A stretch of DNA of 64,000 bases from Sinimarinibacterium arenosum (lineage in GTDB: Bacteria > Pseudomonadota > Gammaproteobacteria > Nevskiales > Nevskiaceae), in contig NZ_SUKF01000004.1 in the NCBI RefSeq assembly GCF_005047655.1, positions 62,001 to 126,000 of the forward strand, written 5' to 3'. Positions within the stretch are counted from its first letter, which is position 1; each line of letters begins with the position of its first letter. Shown here one piece after another: positions 1 through 9,265 of the stretch. A model generated the notes under the pieces. That model ran no database searches. It saw only the letters and a program-made list of their open reading frames with translations, and was not told the origin of the DNA. A program made the position numbers and the translations under genes.

Positions 1-1735
1 GCAGGCTCAGCAAACGTTTGGACAGCGAACGCAACGCATCCTTGGTGATGGTGGTATCGACCGGGCTATCCCAACTGCCCTTGCGATACTTGGCCCAGTC
101 GACCGTGTGCTTGTTGCCGACCAGACCGAGCGTCACACGCACAGCGTTTTCGCCCTTGTCGAGTCCCTCGCGATAGGCGTCGACCAATGACTCGGCCGCA
201 CCCTTGACCAGATTGCCCTCTTCCTCGAGCTTGCGTGCGTAGACCGACAGTGGCGTCGGATGATTTTTGACCGCCTCATACATCACGGGCGACGTCACGG
301 ACGGCTCATCCGCCTCATTGTGACCCCAGCGCCGATAGCAGCAGATATCGACAATGACGTCTTTGTGGAATTCGTTGCGGAAATCCATCGCCAGCCGCGT
401 CACGAACACGACCGCTTCCGGATCGTCACCATTGACGTGGAAGACCGGCGCTTCAAGCATCTTGGCCAGATCGGTACAGTAACGTGACGTCCGCGCCTCT
501 CGACCGGCCTCGGCTTCGATCGGATTGGGCGTGGTGAAACCAATCTGGTTATTGACGATGACGTGGACCGTGCCGCCCGTCCCGTAGCCACTGGAATGCG
601 ACAGCTGCAAGGTTTCCATCACCACGCCCTGACCGGCGAACGCGGCATCACCGTGGATCAGAACGGGCACGATGCGGTGACCAATATCGTCGCGGCGCAT
701 GGTCTGGCGGGCCTTGACTGAGCCTTCGACCACCGGATTGACGATTTCAAGATGTGACGGATTGAAAGCCAGCACCAGATGCAGGCGTTTGCCACTGACC
801 TCGACATCGGTCGAGAAGCCCATGTGGTACTTGACGTCACCCGCCTTCTTCAACGCCTCGGCGGTGTACTTGCCCTCGAACTCGGCGAACAGATCCTTGG
901 GTGACTTGCCAAGAATGTTGACCAGAACGTTGAGGCGACCACGGTGCGCCATGCCGATGACGATTTCCTCGACATCTCGCGCAGCGCAGGCATGCAGCAC
1001 TTCATCCAGCGCCGGGATCAGGGCATCGCCGCCTTCCAGCGAGAAACGCTTCTGTCCAACGTACTTGCGATGCAGATAGCGTTCCAGGCCTTCTGCCGCC
1101 ACCAGTTGGCGCAACACTTCCCGCTTGCGCTTGATCGGAACCTTGGGCTGAAACGCCATCGGCTCCAGGCGCTTCTGAATCCAGCGCTTCTCCTCTGTTT
1201 CGGTCAGATACATGTACTCCGCACCAATGGTGTCGGTGTACACCGCCTTGATCAGACGGATGATTTCCTTCAGCGGCAAGCGGTCAGCATCGATCGCCAG
1301 ACTGCCGGTGTTGAACACCGTTTCCATGTCCTCGGGACCCAGCCCGTGGAACGCCGGATCAAGATCTGGCACCTGCTGAATCGGAGCAAGCCCGAGCGGG
1401 TCGAGCTTCGCGGCCTGGTGACCACGCACGCGGTAGTAGTTGATCAGGCGCAGCACACCGGCCTGCTTTTCGGCTGCACGCGCGTCGAAGCCGGCTTCAG
1501 CCGCGACAACCCTGCGCGGCTCCCGCGCCAGACGCTCAAATCGTGCGACCACGCCGCTGTGCGCGGTTTCGCGAGGCGCACCCTGATCCTGAATCAGTCG
1601 GAAATAGGCACGCCAGCTCGGATCAACCGATTCCGGATCCTCCAGAAACTGCTCATAGAACGCCTCGATGTAAGGCGCATTGGCGCCCTGAATCGAGGAG
1701 GATTCGATGAAGGTGCTGTACTTGCTGCTCGCCAT
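1..1735 (-). CDS. sucA: 2-oxoglutarate dehydrogenase E1 component, 3' end outside the window
   Basis: This is the thiamine diphosphate-dependent E1 subunit of the 2-oxoglutarate dehydrogenase complex, which decarboxylates 2-oxoglutarate in the TCA cycle. About 578 N-terminal residues are present of the roughly 940 usual for the family; the rest lies beyond base 1. The N-terminus reads MASSKYSTFIESS and is followed by NAPYIEAFYEQFLEDPESV, the usual E1 N-terminal extension. Further in are GMAHRGRLNVLVNILGK, HGDAAFAGQGVV and RRWGHNEADEPSVTSP, all typical of E1o. The ATG at 1735 is chosen because no better start lies between it and the galU stop 52 bases upstream; its ribosome site is weak. In many gammaproteobacteria sucA follows sdh genes. 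Here it follows galU, so it may depend on a promoter inside or just after galU. Confidence 0.95.
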   Translation of the reverse strand, partial: MASSKYSTFIESSSIQGANAPYIEAFYEQFLEDPESVDPSWRAYFRLIQDQGAPRETAHSGVVARFERLAREPRRVVAAEAGFDARAAEKQAGVLRLINYYRVRGHQAAKLDPLGLAPIQQVPDLDPAFHGLGPEDMETVFNTGSLAIDADRLPLKEIIRLIKAVYTDTIGAEYMYLTETEEKRWIQKRLEPMAFQPKVPIKRKREVLRQLVAAEGLERYLHRKYVGQKRFSLEGGDALIPALDEVLHACAARDVEEIVIGMAHRGRLNVLVNILGKSPKDLFAEFEGKYTAEALKKAGDVKYHMGFSTDVEVSGKRLHLVLAFNPSHLEIVNPVVEGSVKARQTMRRDDIGHRIVPVLIHGDAAFAGQGVVMETLQLSHSSGYGTGGTVHVIVNNQIGFTTPNPIEAEAGREARTSRYCTDLAKMLEAPVFHVNGDDPEAVVFVTRLAMDFRNEFHKDVIVDICCYRRWGHNEADEPSVTSPVMYEAVKNHPTPLSVYARKLEEEGNLVKGAAESLVDAYREGLDKGENAVRVTLGLVGNKHTVDWAKYRKGSWDSPVDTTITKDALRSLSKRLLSL

Positions 1736-1787
1736 TGCCGTTGATCCGGTGAAACTGTGCGCGATCTTTCCGATGTCGAGCTTGCGC

Positions 1788-2690
1788 TCAGGCCCGGCTT
1801 TTCTTGGGGGTGCCCTGCCAATCGGCAGTCAGCCCGCGGAGGTACTCTCGAAAATCATCGGCGAGCTCGGGGTGTTTGAGCCCGTACTCGACATTGGCCC
1901 GCAGATAGCCCAGCTTCGAGCCGCAGTCGTAACGCGTGCCCTCGAACTCGTAAGCCAGTACGGTCTGCTCGTTGAGCATCGCGCTGATCGCGTCGGTGAG
2001 CTGGATTTCACCGCCGGCGCCACGCTGAGTACGTTCAAGCAGCTTGAAAATGCGCGGCGTCAGGATGTAGCGCCCAACCACAGCCAGATTGCTTTGCGCC
2101 TCCTCCGGCTTCGGCTTTTCCACCATCCGGCGGATTTCACTCAGCCCCGGGCCTACTTGCTGCGTCTCGACGATGCCGTAACTGCCAACGTCTTCCTTCG
2201 GCACGCGCTGTACCGCCAGCACGCTGGTGCCGAACTGCTGGTAGACCCGGTGCATCTGCGCCAGTGCCGGCTGCAGGCGTCCATCGATCAGGTCATCCGC
2301 GAGAATCACATAGAAGTCTTCATCACCGACGGCCGGCCAGGCACACAGCACTGCATGGCCCAGTCCCAGCGCCTCGGCTTGTCGAATGAAAATGCAGGTC
2401 ACACCCGGCGGAACGATGTCCTGCACTGTCTCGAGCAGCTTGGTCTTGCCGCGCGACTCCAGCTCCGCTTCAAGTTCATAGGCCTTGTCGAAGTGATCCA
2501 TGATCGAATTCTTCGAGCGGCCGGTGATGAAGATCAGTTCCTGCGCCCCGGCACTGATCGCCTCCTGAACCGCATACTGGATCAGGGGCTTGTCGACGAT
2601 GGGCAGCATCTCCTTCGCACTCGCCTTGGTTGCGGGCAGGAACCTCGTTCCGAGACCGGCAACTGGAAATACGGCTTTTCTGATGCGCAT
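1788..2690 (-). CDS. galU: UTP--glucose-1-phosphate uridylyltransferase
   Basis: This cytosolic enzyme makes UDP-glucose from UTP and glucose 1-phosphate, a precursor for lipopolysaccharide, exopolysaccharide and trehalose. The 300-residue product has the normal family length. The nucleotide-binding signature AGLGTRFLPATKASAKEML lies at about residues 11-29, with Lys26 as the expected active-site lysine. LGLGHAVLCAW is at 109-118 and the metal-binding LADDLI at 130-135. The ATG start is preceded by an AGGAGAG-like ribosome site. It lies upstream of sucA on the same strand, with 52 bases between them, and 90 bases downstream of the MaoC-like gene that ends the cytochrome c operon. Confidence 0.97.
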   Translation of the reverse strand: MRIRKAVFPVAGLGTRFLPATKASAKEMLPIVDKPLIQYAVQEAISAGAQELIFITGRSKNSIMDHFDKAYELEAELESRGKTKLLETVQDIVPPGVTCIFIRQAEALGLGHAVLCAWPAVGDEDFYVILADDLIDGRLQPALAQMHRVYQQFGTSVLAVQRVPKEDVGSYGIVETQQVGPGLSEIRRMVEKPKPEEAQSNLAVVGRYILTPRIFKLLERTQRGAGGEIQLTDAISAMLNEQTVLAYEFEGTRYDCGSKLGYLRANVEYGLKHPELADDFREYLRGLTADWQGTPKKSRA

Positions 2691-2780
2691 GAGCTCTCCT
2701 TGGCGCTGCGTAGTCTAGTTCAGTGTTCCCGACAAATCATTAGCACTTGGTCGAAATCACCAACAAAAAACCCGCTCCGG

Positions 2781-3629
2781 CTAGCGAAGAGTCCCGCTCA
2801 AATGGGTCTTGTCCGAACCCGCGGCCAGCAATGCAAAGTCGATCCCGGACGCGCTGACGCCAAACTTGAGGGCAGCGCGCCCCGGCAAAAACAATGGCTG
2901 CTTGAACTGCACCGACAACTCGCTTGGCGCGTGTCCCAACTCGTCCTGTAACAGCGCAGCGCAGTGCGCCAGCGACCACATGCCGTGAGCGATGTGCCGC
3001 TTGAAGCCGAACAGTTTGGCGCTCCACGGGGCCAGATGAATCGGGTTGTAATCCCTGCCAACCGCAGCATAACGGCGCCCGATATCTGCCGGAGCTGTAA
3101 ATTTCTTGTACTGCGTCAGCGCTGCTGCAACGCCGGGTGCACGCTGAACCGGGCCACGCGGACCGGGAATCCGGTGCAGGATGGTGCTGACTTCGGTCCA
3201 GACGATCTCACCATCGACAGCCGCATCGGTCAGCAGGTCGAACTCGATGCCCTGGCGCACGTCGCGCGACTGTCCGATGCGGACGTCCAGATCCAGACGC
3301 TCGTCCGCCAGCAGCGGGCGGGTCTGCCGGATCTGGTTGCGGATGTGCACCAGCCCCAGCAGCGGAAATGGAAACGCCTTCTGCGTCATCAAGTGCAGAT
3401 GCAGCGCACCCGCCATGACGTGGGGAAACGTGATCGGCAATTCGGCCGACTCGGCGAACCCGCAGATCTCTCCGTACTGGGCCAGGTGGACAGCGTCGAC
3501 GTTCACACCCGGAACATGCACCGCCAGATCGGGCAATGACGGTCGACCTTTGCTCCGTCTCAGCACGGTGGACGCTGCCTTCAGATACAGTTTCTGCGCA
3601 TCCGGCAACGCGGTCAGGGTCTGGCTCAT
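2781..3629 (-). CDS. MaoC-like (R)-enoyl-CoA hydratase family protein
   Basis: This 282-residue protein carries a C-terminal MaoC-type hotdog domain. The (R)-hydratase signature is clear at about 192-218: RDYNPIHLAPWSAKLFGF followed by KRHIAHGMW, with Asp193 and His198 in the places of the catalytic Asp and His. The N-terminal half (about 40-150) looks like a second, degenerate hotdog fold, as in double-hotdog hydratases. Family members hydrate trans-2-enoyl-CoA or related thioesters; the substrate here is unknown. It lies 48 bases downstream of ccmI and is probably read from the end of that operon, although it has no evident link to cytochrome maturation. It could also have its own promoter and serve lipid metabolism together with the acyl-CoA genes elsewhere in the window. 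Confidence 0.82.
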   Translation of the reverse strand: MSQTLTALPDAQKLYLKAASTVLRRSKGRPSLPDLAVHVPGVNVDAVHLAQYGEICGFAESAELPITFPHVMAGALHLHLMTQKAFPFPLLGLVHIRNQIRQTRPLLADERLDLDVRIGQSRDVRQGIEFDLLTDAAVDGEIVWTEVSTILHRIPGPRGPVQRAPGVAAALTQYKKFTAPADIGRRYAAVGRDYNPIHLAPWSAKLFGFKRHIAHGMWSLAHCAALLQDELGHAPSELSVQFKQPLFLPGRAALKFGVSASGIDFALLAAGSDKTHLSGTLR

Positions 3630-3677
3630 CGATAAGTCCTTGAGATTTTGAAGATGAAGTGTGACAGGGCCCTCGCC

Positions 3678-4901
3678 TCAGGGCACGCGCTGATCGATCA
3701 GCACGCGCTGTGGCGTCGCGGCGTCATCGCGGCTCAGTGCGAGATGCCCTTCGAGATCGCCCGACTGCGCCTGAACGCCCCCACCGCGAGTGACGCGCGC
3801 AACCACCTGCCACTGATCGGCACTGGACAGATTATTGCCCTGGATCATGGCATTGCTGTCGTCGAGGACCACCTCGATCGGGCCGGTAAAGGGTTGGCGC
3901 ACTGCGGCCAGCGGCGGACCGCCCTGCGGTCTGCGCACAAACAGCAGCAAGGTCGCACTGCCGTCAGTCGGCGCATTGAGCGCCGGATCAATGTCCACGC
4001 TCAGATGCAACGAAGTACCGCCCGGCGCAGCCTGCGCGGTCCGCTGCGGCAACTCGCGCGCCGCGAGCTTGGCCAACTCAGGCAGACGTTGCTCAAGAAT
4101 CTGGCGAAAATCATCCGGCAGATCCTGGTCGCGCAGTTTGAGCCAGGCATCCAGCGCGGCCCCGTACTGCTCGGCATGCGCCGCAGCCAGACCGGCGTAC
4201 CACAGAGCCTTGGGGTACCCAGGATCAACCTTCAGGGCTGCAGCGAACAGTGCCGCAGGAGCACCGCTCATGTCGCCCTGTTGCTGGAACGCGCGCGCCT
4301 CGCCCTCCGAGGCCAACCAGTCGGGATCCGGACTGCCCGCGGTCAGGGCATTCGCCTTTGCATAGGCCTGCGCGGCTTCCGCATGCCGCCCCAGCGTGAA
4401 ATACGACCGACCCAGCATCGCCCAGCCTTCAGCGTCGTCCGGCTCCGACTTCAGCCGGTTCTCCAGCCGCTGCAACATCGACGACACCACCAGCCCGTTC
4501 GCGGCCTCCGGATCCTTGCGCGCCAAATCGATCCAGCCGCTGATCTGACGGCTGTCCGAACGGAAATATCCCACCCCGGCGACGCCGGCAACAAAAGTCA
4601 CCAGGACCAGCGCAAGAATCCACGCACGCGGCTGTACCGACTCGGCGTCTGAGGACGCGGCATCGACAGTCGTGGTGTCACTGAGCAAACGGGCCGCCGC
4701 CTCTTCGCGCAACTGCTGGGCGGCCTCGTCTTCCAAGGTATTCAGCGCAAGATCGGCGTCGATGTCGGCAACCCGCTGACGGTAGGCCGCAACGTTGTAG
4801 CTCTGACGCGCGCCGGCGTTGCTCAGGTGTGCGCGCCATAGCGGCCGCGTCATCCACACGACTGCCGCGAGCGCCAATACCACCATTAATGCAATCGTCA
4901 C
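3678..4901 (-). CDS. ccmI: Cytochrome c maturation protein CcmI (apocytochrome chaperone)
   Basis: CcmI holds apocytochrome c in the periplasm for heme ligation by CcmF/CcmH. The 407-residue protein begins with a membrane segment (about 2-18). A short loop follows that contains YRQRVADIDADLALNTL, typical of the CcmI N-terminal region, then a second membrane helix near 93-115. The periplasmic part has tetratricopeptide repeats at about 150-260 (for example AEGWAMLGRSYFTLGRHAEA) and a C-terminal beta-rich domain. The ATG overlaps the ccmH stop by four bases (ATGA), so the two are translationally coupled. It is the last ccm gene of the operon. Confidence 0.93.
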   Translation of the reverse strand: MTIALMVVLALAAVVWMTRPLWRAHLSNAGARQSYNVAAYRQRVADIDADLALNTLEDEAAQQLREEAAARLLSDTTTVDAASSDAESVQPRAWILALVLVTFVAGVAGVGYFRSDSRQISGWIDLARKDPEAANGLVVSSMLQRLENRLKSEPDDAEGWAMLGRSYFTLGRHAEAAQAYAKANALTAGSPDPDWLASEGEARAFQQQGDMSGAPAALFAAALKVDPGYPKALWYAGLAAAHAEQYGAALDAWLKLRDQDLPDDFRQILEQRLPELAKLAARELPQRTAQAAPGGTSLHLSVDIDPALNAPTDGSATLLLFVRRPQGGPPLAAVRQPFTGPIEVVLDDSNAMIQGNNLSSADQWQVVARVTRGGGVQAQSGDLEGHLALSRDDAATPQRVLIDQRVP

Positions 4902-5356
4902 CGCGACTCCTCATCCAGCAATTTGCGCAAACGATCAGGGTCGACCGCGGTCGCCTCCCGCCGTTGCCGTCCCCGCCGCATCAGCGAAACAGCGATCGCC
5001 AGGGCGCCAAGCAACAAGGCAAACGGTCCGACCCAGAGCAGCCAGGTAGAACGTTTGAACGGTGGGCGATACAACACGAAGTCACCATATCGCGCGGTGA
5101 CGTATTCGATGATTTCGGCGTCGCTGCGCCCAGACTGGATCTGCGTCCGCACCTGTTCGCGCAGATCCTGCGCCAGCGGCGCATTGGAATCCGCAATCGT
5201 CTGGTTCTGGCAAACCAGACAGCGCAGCTGATTGATCATCCCCTGATAGCGATCCAGATCGGCGCCTTCGAGCTCCTTCGACTGCGCCATCGACGGCAAC
5301 GCAAACACCATCACCAGTCCCAGCATCAAACCGGCAAAAACATGACGCAGCGTCAT
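4898..5356 (-). CDS. ccmH: Cytochrome c maturation protein CcmH (CcmL-type thiol oxidoreductase)
   Basis: CcmH is a membrane-anchored, periplasm-facing thioredoxin-like protein that reduces the CXXCH cysteines of apocytochrome c. From the ATG at 5356 the product has 152 residues: a signal or membrane segment (about 5-22), the diagnostic LRCLVCQNQ motif at 44-52 with Cys46 and Cys49, and a second membrane helix near 104-125. A longer reading frame extends upstream. The ATG at 5356 is preferred because it overlaps the dsbE stop as ATGA and has GGGAG just upstream. It is the short bacterial form, lacking the fused TPR part that E. coli carries; that part is the separate ccmI here. Confidence 0.95.
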   Translation of the reverse strand: MTLRHVFAGLMLGLVMVFALPSMAQSKELEGADLDRYQGMINQLRCLVCQNQTIADSNAPLAQDLREQVRTQIQSGRSDAEIIEYVTARYGDFVLYRPPFKRSTWLLWVGPFALLLGALAIAVSLMRRGRQRREATAVDPDRLRKLLDEESR

Positions 5357-5874
5357 CGTTGAGCTCCCATCAATGGCGCGATCTGTGTGATCCATGCCTC
5401 TTCGGTCATCGGCCCGATCTGCTTGTAGACGATGGTGCCCGCCGCATCGAGCACGAAGGTTTCCGGCACGCCATAGACACCCCAGTCGAGACCTGCGGTG
5501 CCCTGCACATCAACGATCACCCTTGCGTATGGATTTCCATGCGCGCCGAGCCATTGGCGGGCGTCAGCATCAGTGTCCTTGTAGTCGATGCCGACAATCT
5601 CGACGCCACGCCGGGAAAGCTCCATCAAGAACGGGTGCTCCACCTTGCAACCGGCGCACCAGCTGGCAAAGAAATTCACCAGAACCGGCCGGCCAAGCAG
5701 TTGCGAGCGCTGATAGGGTTCGTCGCTACCCAGCAATCGGAGCGTGAAGTCAGGCGACGGCTTGCCGATCAGCGGCGACGGCACTTCGCGCGGATCATGA
5801 CCCAGCCCAAAGACAAACAGTACCGCCAGCCCAATCAGGATTGCGATCGGTGCGAGGTATCTGATGCGCATCAA
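5353..5874 (-). CDS. dsbE: Thiol:disulfide interchange protein DsbE/CcmG
   Basis: CcmG passes reductant from DsbD to the apocytochrome or CcmH thiols in the periplasm. The 173-residue protein has an N-terminal membrane anchor (about 5-24) and a thioredoxin domain with the active site WCAGC (Cys73, Cys76). The cis-proline loop is GVYGVPETFVLD near 132-143. Family members usually carry WCXXC followed by an acidic or glutamate-rich stretch, seen here as KVEHPFLMEL. The start overlaps the ccmF stop as ATGA and its own stop overlaps the ccmH ATG, which places it inside the coupled ccm operon. Confidence 0.96.
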   Translation of the reverse strand: MMRIRYLAPIAILIGLAVLFVFGLGHDPREVPSPLIGKPSPDFTLRLLGSDEPYQRSQLLGRPVLVNFFASWCAGCKVEHPFLMELSRRGVEIVGIDYKDTDADARQWLGAHGNPYARVIVDVQGTAGLDWGVYGVPETFVLDAAGTIVYKQIGPMTEEAWITQIAPLMGAQR

Positions 5875-7844
5875 GCCACCGCCTCTGCCGCATGGACGGC
5901 ACTGCGTTGCGCAGCACGTTCCAGGCGGTAGCGACGATCGCTGACCGCCAGAATGCCGCCCAGTGCCATCAGCACCCCACCCAACCAGACCAGGCGCATC
6001 ATCGGCTTGTAGTAGATCCGTAGCGCCCAGTCGCCGCCTTCCAGCGACTCGGCCAAGGCCACATAAAGATCGCGGAAGGGTGTGTGGTCCACCGCAGCCT
6101 CGGTCATAACACTGCCCTGCGCGCGATAGCGGCGCTTCTCCGGGCTGAGCTCGGCGACGACTTTTCCATCGTGCGAAACCTCAACGCGAGCGCGATCAGC
6201 GTCGTAGTTGGGGCCGGCATAGCCCTGAACATCGATCAACGAATAGGTGTATCCCGACAGTTCCACGCTGTCGCCAGGTCCCAGTCGCACGTCACGCTCG
6301 ATGCTGTAGAGACTGACGAAGGTCACGCCAAGGATCCACACACCCAGTGCGAAGTGGGCCAGACTCATGCCCCAGACACCGCGAGGAATCTGCAGCAGGC
6401 CGCGCCAGCGATTGTCACGGTTGCGCAGGCGATGCCAGATGCCCTCCAGCGTCGCGACCATGACCCAGACCGCAAGCAGACTTCCGCCGATGGCAGCGAC
6501 CTGGGTCTGCCGATGCAATATCCACGGCAGCGCCAGACTCGTCAGGACCGCCACCAGCAGGGGCCAGCGCAGGCGCCTTACCAGCTCACCGCGTTGCCCG
6601 CGTTTCCAGCCAATCACCGAAGCCAGACCTACAATCACGCCCAGCGGAGCCGCAAGCGGCAGAAATACCGCGTTGAAGTACGGTGGCCCAACTGAAATTT
6701 TGCCCAGCTTGAACGCATCCACCACCAGTGGATACAGCGTTCCGATGAGTACTGCCGCGGCGGCGACGACCAGAAACACATTGTTCAGCAGCAGCAATCC
6801 TTCGCGCGACATCAGGCTGATCTCGGCGTCATTGACCAAGCTGGGTGCGCGCCACGCGTAGAGCAGAAACGCCACTCCGAGCACGGCGCAGAGGAACCCG
6901 AGAATGAAGACGCCACGTGCCGGATCTGTTGCAAATGCATGAACCGAAACCAGAACGCCTGAGCGGACCAGAAATGTTCCCAGCAACGACAGCGAAAACG
7001 CGAGGATCGCCAGCAGCAGGGTCCACGATTTCAGCACGCCGCGCTTCTCGGTGACTGCAAGAGAATGAATCAATGCAGTGCCAACCAGCCACGGCATGAA
7101 TGAGGCATTTTCGACCGGATCCCAGAACCACCAGCCGCCCCAGCCCAGCTCGTTATAGGCCCACCATGAACCCAGCGTGATCCCCATCGTCAGGAACAAC
7201 CAGGCAGTTGTGGTCCATGGGCGCGTCCAGCGCGTCCATGCTGCATCCATGCGCCCGCTGATCAGCGCAGCCAAAGCGAAAGCAAAAGCGACGGAAAAGC
7301 CGACATAGCCCATGTACAGCAGCGGCGGATGAATGACGAGACCCGGATCCTGCAGCAGCGGGTTCAAGTCGCGACCATCCGTCGGCACCGGAAAATTCCG
7401 ATCGAAGGGATTGGATGTCAGCAGAATAAACAGAAGAAAACCGACACTGATTGCGCCGAGCACACTCAGGGTCAGCGCCAGAACATCGCGCGGAAGGCGT
7501 CGGCTGAACACCGAAACTGCCCCGCCCCAACCCGCCAGCATCAAGACCCATAGCAACATCGAGCCTTCGTGTGCACCCCAGACCGCGCTGATCCGATACA
7601 TCAGAGGCAGCTGCGAGTGAGAGTTGGCCGCGACATACGCCACTGACCAGTCACGCGTGACGAAGGACCAAGTCAGGCACAGGTACGCTGCAACGATGAG
7701 CAGCAGCTGGGCCTGCGCCCCCGAAACTGCCACCTCCATCCAGCGCGGCCGTGCGCGTAGGACACCGACAACCGGCACGATCACCTGGATCAGAGCGACC
7801 GCAAGGGCGGCCAGGAGAGCAAAGTGTCCGAGTTCTGGAATCAT
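5871..7844 (-). CDS. ccmF: Heme lyase subunit CcmF
   Basis: CcmF is the large integral-membrane subunit of the system I cytochrome c heme lyase, joining heme delivered by CcmE to apocytochrome c. The 657 residues match the family length (about 650) and form many membrane helices. The tryptophan-rich heme-handling segment is present as LGWGGWWFWDPVENASF, followed by MPWLVGTALIHSLAV with a likely heme-ligand histidine. A large periplasmic loop lies near the C-terminus before a last membrane helix. It lies 18 bases downstream of ccmE and overlaps dsbE by four bases. Confidence 0.97.
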   Translation of the reverse strand: MIPELGHFALLAALAVALIQVIVPVVGVLRARPRWMEVAVSGAQAQLLLIVAAYLCLTWSFVTRDWSVAYVAANSHSQLPLMYRISAVWGAHEGSMLLWVLMLAGWGGAVSVFSRRLPRDVLALTLSVLGAISVGFLLFILLTSNPFDRNFPVPTDGRDLNPLLQDPGLVIHPPLLYMGYVGFSVAFAFALAALISGRMDAAWTRWTRPWTTTAWLFLTMGITLGSWWAYNELGWGGWWFWDPVENASFMPWLVGTALIHSLAVTEKRGVLKSWTLLLAILAFSLSLLGTFLVRSGVLVSVHAFATDPARGVFILGFLCAVLGVAFLLYAWRAPSLVNDAEISLMSREGLLLLNNVFLVVAAAAVLIGTLYPLVVDAFKLGKISVGPPYFNAVFLPLAAPLGVIVGLASVIGWKRGQRGELVRRLRWPLLVAVLTSLALPWILHRQTQVAAIGGSLLAVWVMVATLEGIWHRLRNRDNRWRGLLQIPRGVWGMSLAHFALGVWILGVTFVSLYSIERDVRLGPGDSVELSGYTYSLIDVQGYAGPNYDADRARVEVSHDGKVVAELSPEKRRYRAQGSVMTEAAVDHTPFRDLYVALAESLEGGDWALRIYYKPMMRLVWLGGVLMALGGILAVSDRRYRLERAAQRSAVHAAEAVA

Positions 7845-7862
7845 GCGATCGGCTCCGCCGGC

Positions 7863-8342
7863 TCAGCCCGCAACCGCGGGAGACGCGCCGGTCACGGACT
7901 TGAAGGGCGCGCAGGAATGGCGGCCATCGGCCGTCGTCAGGGCTTCTTTGAGATCCGGCGGCATGTAATTCTCGTCGTGCTTGGCCAGCACCTCATCGGC
8001 CACAAAAGCACCGTCCGACGCCATGCGCCCGGTGGCCACGATCCCCTGCCCCTCGCGGAACAGGTCCGGCAGGATGCCGCGATAACGGACGGGAACCGTT
8101 TGCTCGCAATCCGCCAATGTGAAGCGCACATCGAGATCGTCAGCACGCAGAACCGTGCCGGCAACGACAAGGCCGCCAACGCGGATCTTGGCGTCCTCCG
8201 GCACCGTGTGCGCCACAAGATCGCTCGGCGTGTAGAAATACATCATGTTCTTTCGAAACGCCGTGAACGCCAGCGCGGCTGCAACGCCGAGTCCGAAAAT
8301 AAGGCCTGCCACTGCGACCATTCTGGTCTGTCGTTTGGTCAT
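7863..8342 (-). CDS. ccmE: Heme chaperone CcmE
   Basis: CcmE is a membrane-anchored periplasmic OB-fold protein that binds heme covalently and ferries it from CcmC to CcmF. From the ATG at 8342 the product has 159 residues: an N-terminal anchor (about 9-29), the beta-barrel core, and the heme-binding LAKHDENYMPP motif with His122 and Tyr126. The frame stays open upstream, but this start is supported because its ATG overlaps the ccmD stop. The C-terminal tail (about 140-159) is flexible and Ala/Ser-rich, as is common in the family. Confidence 0.96.
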   Translation of the reverse strand: MTKRQTRMVAVAGLIFGLGVAAALAFTAFRKNMMYFYTPSDLVAHTVPEDAKIRVGGLVVAGTVLRADDLDVRFTLADCEQTVPVRYRGILPDLFREGQGIVATGRMASDGAFVADEVLAKHDENYMPPDLKEALTTADGRHSCAPFKSVTGASPAVAG

Positions 8343-8494
8343 TCTTCCGTCACCGATTCGAGGATTTCGCGCCGGCGGCGCTGCGGCGCAAGCCAGTTCC
8401 AGAGATAAACCGCCACCGTCAGCCCAAAGCTGCCCCACACGAACACCGCATAGCCACTCATGGACCAGAATGCGGGATCAAGCAGCTTGCTCAT
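8339..8494 (-). CDS. ccmD: Heme exporter small subunit CcmD
   Basis: A 51-residue single-span membrane protein lies exactly between ccmC and ccmE and is easily missed. It begins MSKLLDPAFWSMSGYAVFVW, continues with a hydrophobic helix, and ends in the basic LAPQRRRREILESV tail, as is typical of CcmD. CcmD stabilises the CcmABC-CcmE complex and is needed to release heme-loaded CcmE. Its ATG overlaps the ccmC stop and its stop overlaps the ccmE ATG, both as ATGA. The assignment rests on position, length and topology. Confidence 0.92.
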   Translation of the reverse strand: MSKLLDPAFWSMSGYAVFVWGSFGLTVAVYLWNWLAPQRRRREILESVTEE

Positions 8495-9255
8495 ACGCTC
8501 GCGCTCCTATCATCGACTGCCTGCGCGCGCTGGAGTTCCCCGACCCAGCGCGTGCCGCGCTCGCGCACCAACAGTTCATTCTGCATCCGGCGCAGAACCG
8601 CGTAGGCACAAAACAGCATCGTACCGGCCAGCGCCGCGTACAGCGGACCAGCCATGGCCGCACTCATTGTGGGCTTGCCCATTTTCAGCAGCGTCGAACC
8701 CTGATGCAGGGAATTCCACCACTCGACCGAGAACTTCACGATCGGCACGTTCACAGCGCCAACGATTGCCAGCAGCGCACAGGCACGTGCCCCAGCGCGT
8801 GGATCGTCAAATGCCTGGTACAGGCCGATCACGCCGAGATAGAGAAACAGCAACACCAGCTCCGACGTCAGGCGTGCGTCCCAGACCCAGTACGCTCCCC
8901 ACATCGGCTTGCCCCACAACATGCCTGTGATCAAGGCCACAGCAGTCATGCTGGCCCCAACCGGCGCGATGGCCATCATGGCGCACTCAGCCAGCTTGAT
9001 ACGCCAGATCACGGCAACCACACCGGCCACAGCCATTGCGGAGTACAGCGACAATGACACCGCCGCCGTCGGCACATGGACATAGATAATGCGGAACGCG
9101 TCCTTCTGCTGATAATCCGCCGGAGCAAACATCAGTCCGTCAATCCATCCACCGAGCAGCAGCAGCAGCGAGGCGGCACCCAGCCACGGTGCAAGACGCT
9201 CGGCGAGTCGGTAGAAGCTTGGCGGTGACGCCAGGCGGTGAAACCAGGTCCACAT
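8491..9255 (-). CDS. ccmC: Heme exporter/handling protein CcmC
   Basis: CcmC binds heme at the outer face of the inner membrane and loads it onto CcmE. From the ATG at 9255 (MWTWFHRLASPPSFYRLA) the protein has 254 residues and about six membrane helices. The conserved tryptophan-rich segment is present as PMWGAYWVWDARLTSELV. The helix before it and YVHVPTAAVSLSLYS hold the usual heme-ligand histidines. An upstream ATG at 9300 would make the gene overlap ccmB; the 9255 start matches the family N-terminus and leaves a 10-base gap. It is the third gene of the ccm operon. Confidence 0.96.
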   Translation of the reverse strand: MWTWFHRLASPPSFYRLAERLAPWLGAASLLLLLGGWIDGLMFAPADYQQKDAFRIIYVHVPTAAVSLSLYSAMAVAGVVAVIWRIKLAECAMMAIAPVGASMTAVALITGMLWGKPMWGAYWVWDARLTSELVLLFLYLGVIGLYQAFDDPRAGARACALLAIVGAVNVPIVKFSVEWWNSLHQGSTLLKMGKPTMSAAMAGPLYAALAGTMLFCAYAVLRRMQNELLVRERGTRWVGELQRAQAVDDRSASV

Positions 9256-9265
9256 AGGATTCGGA

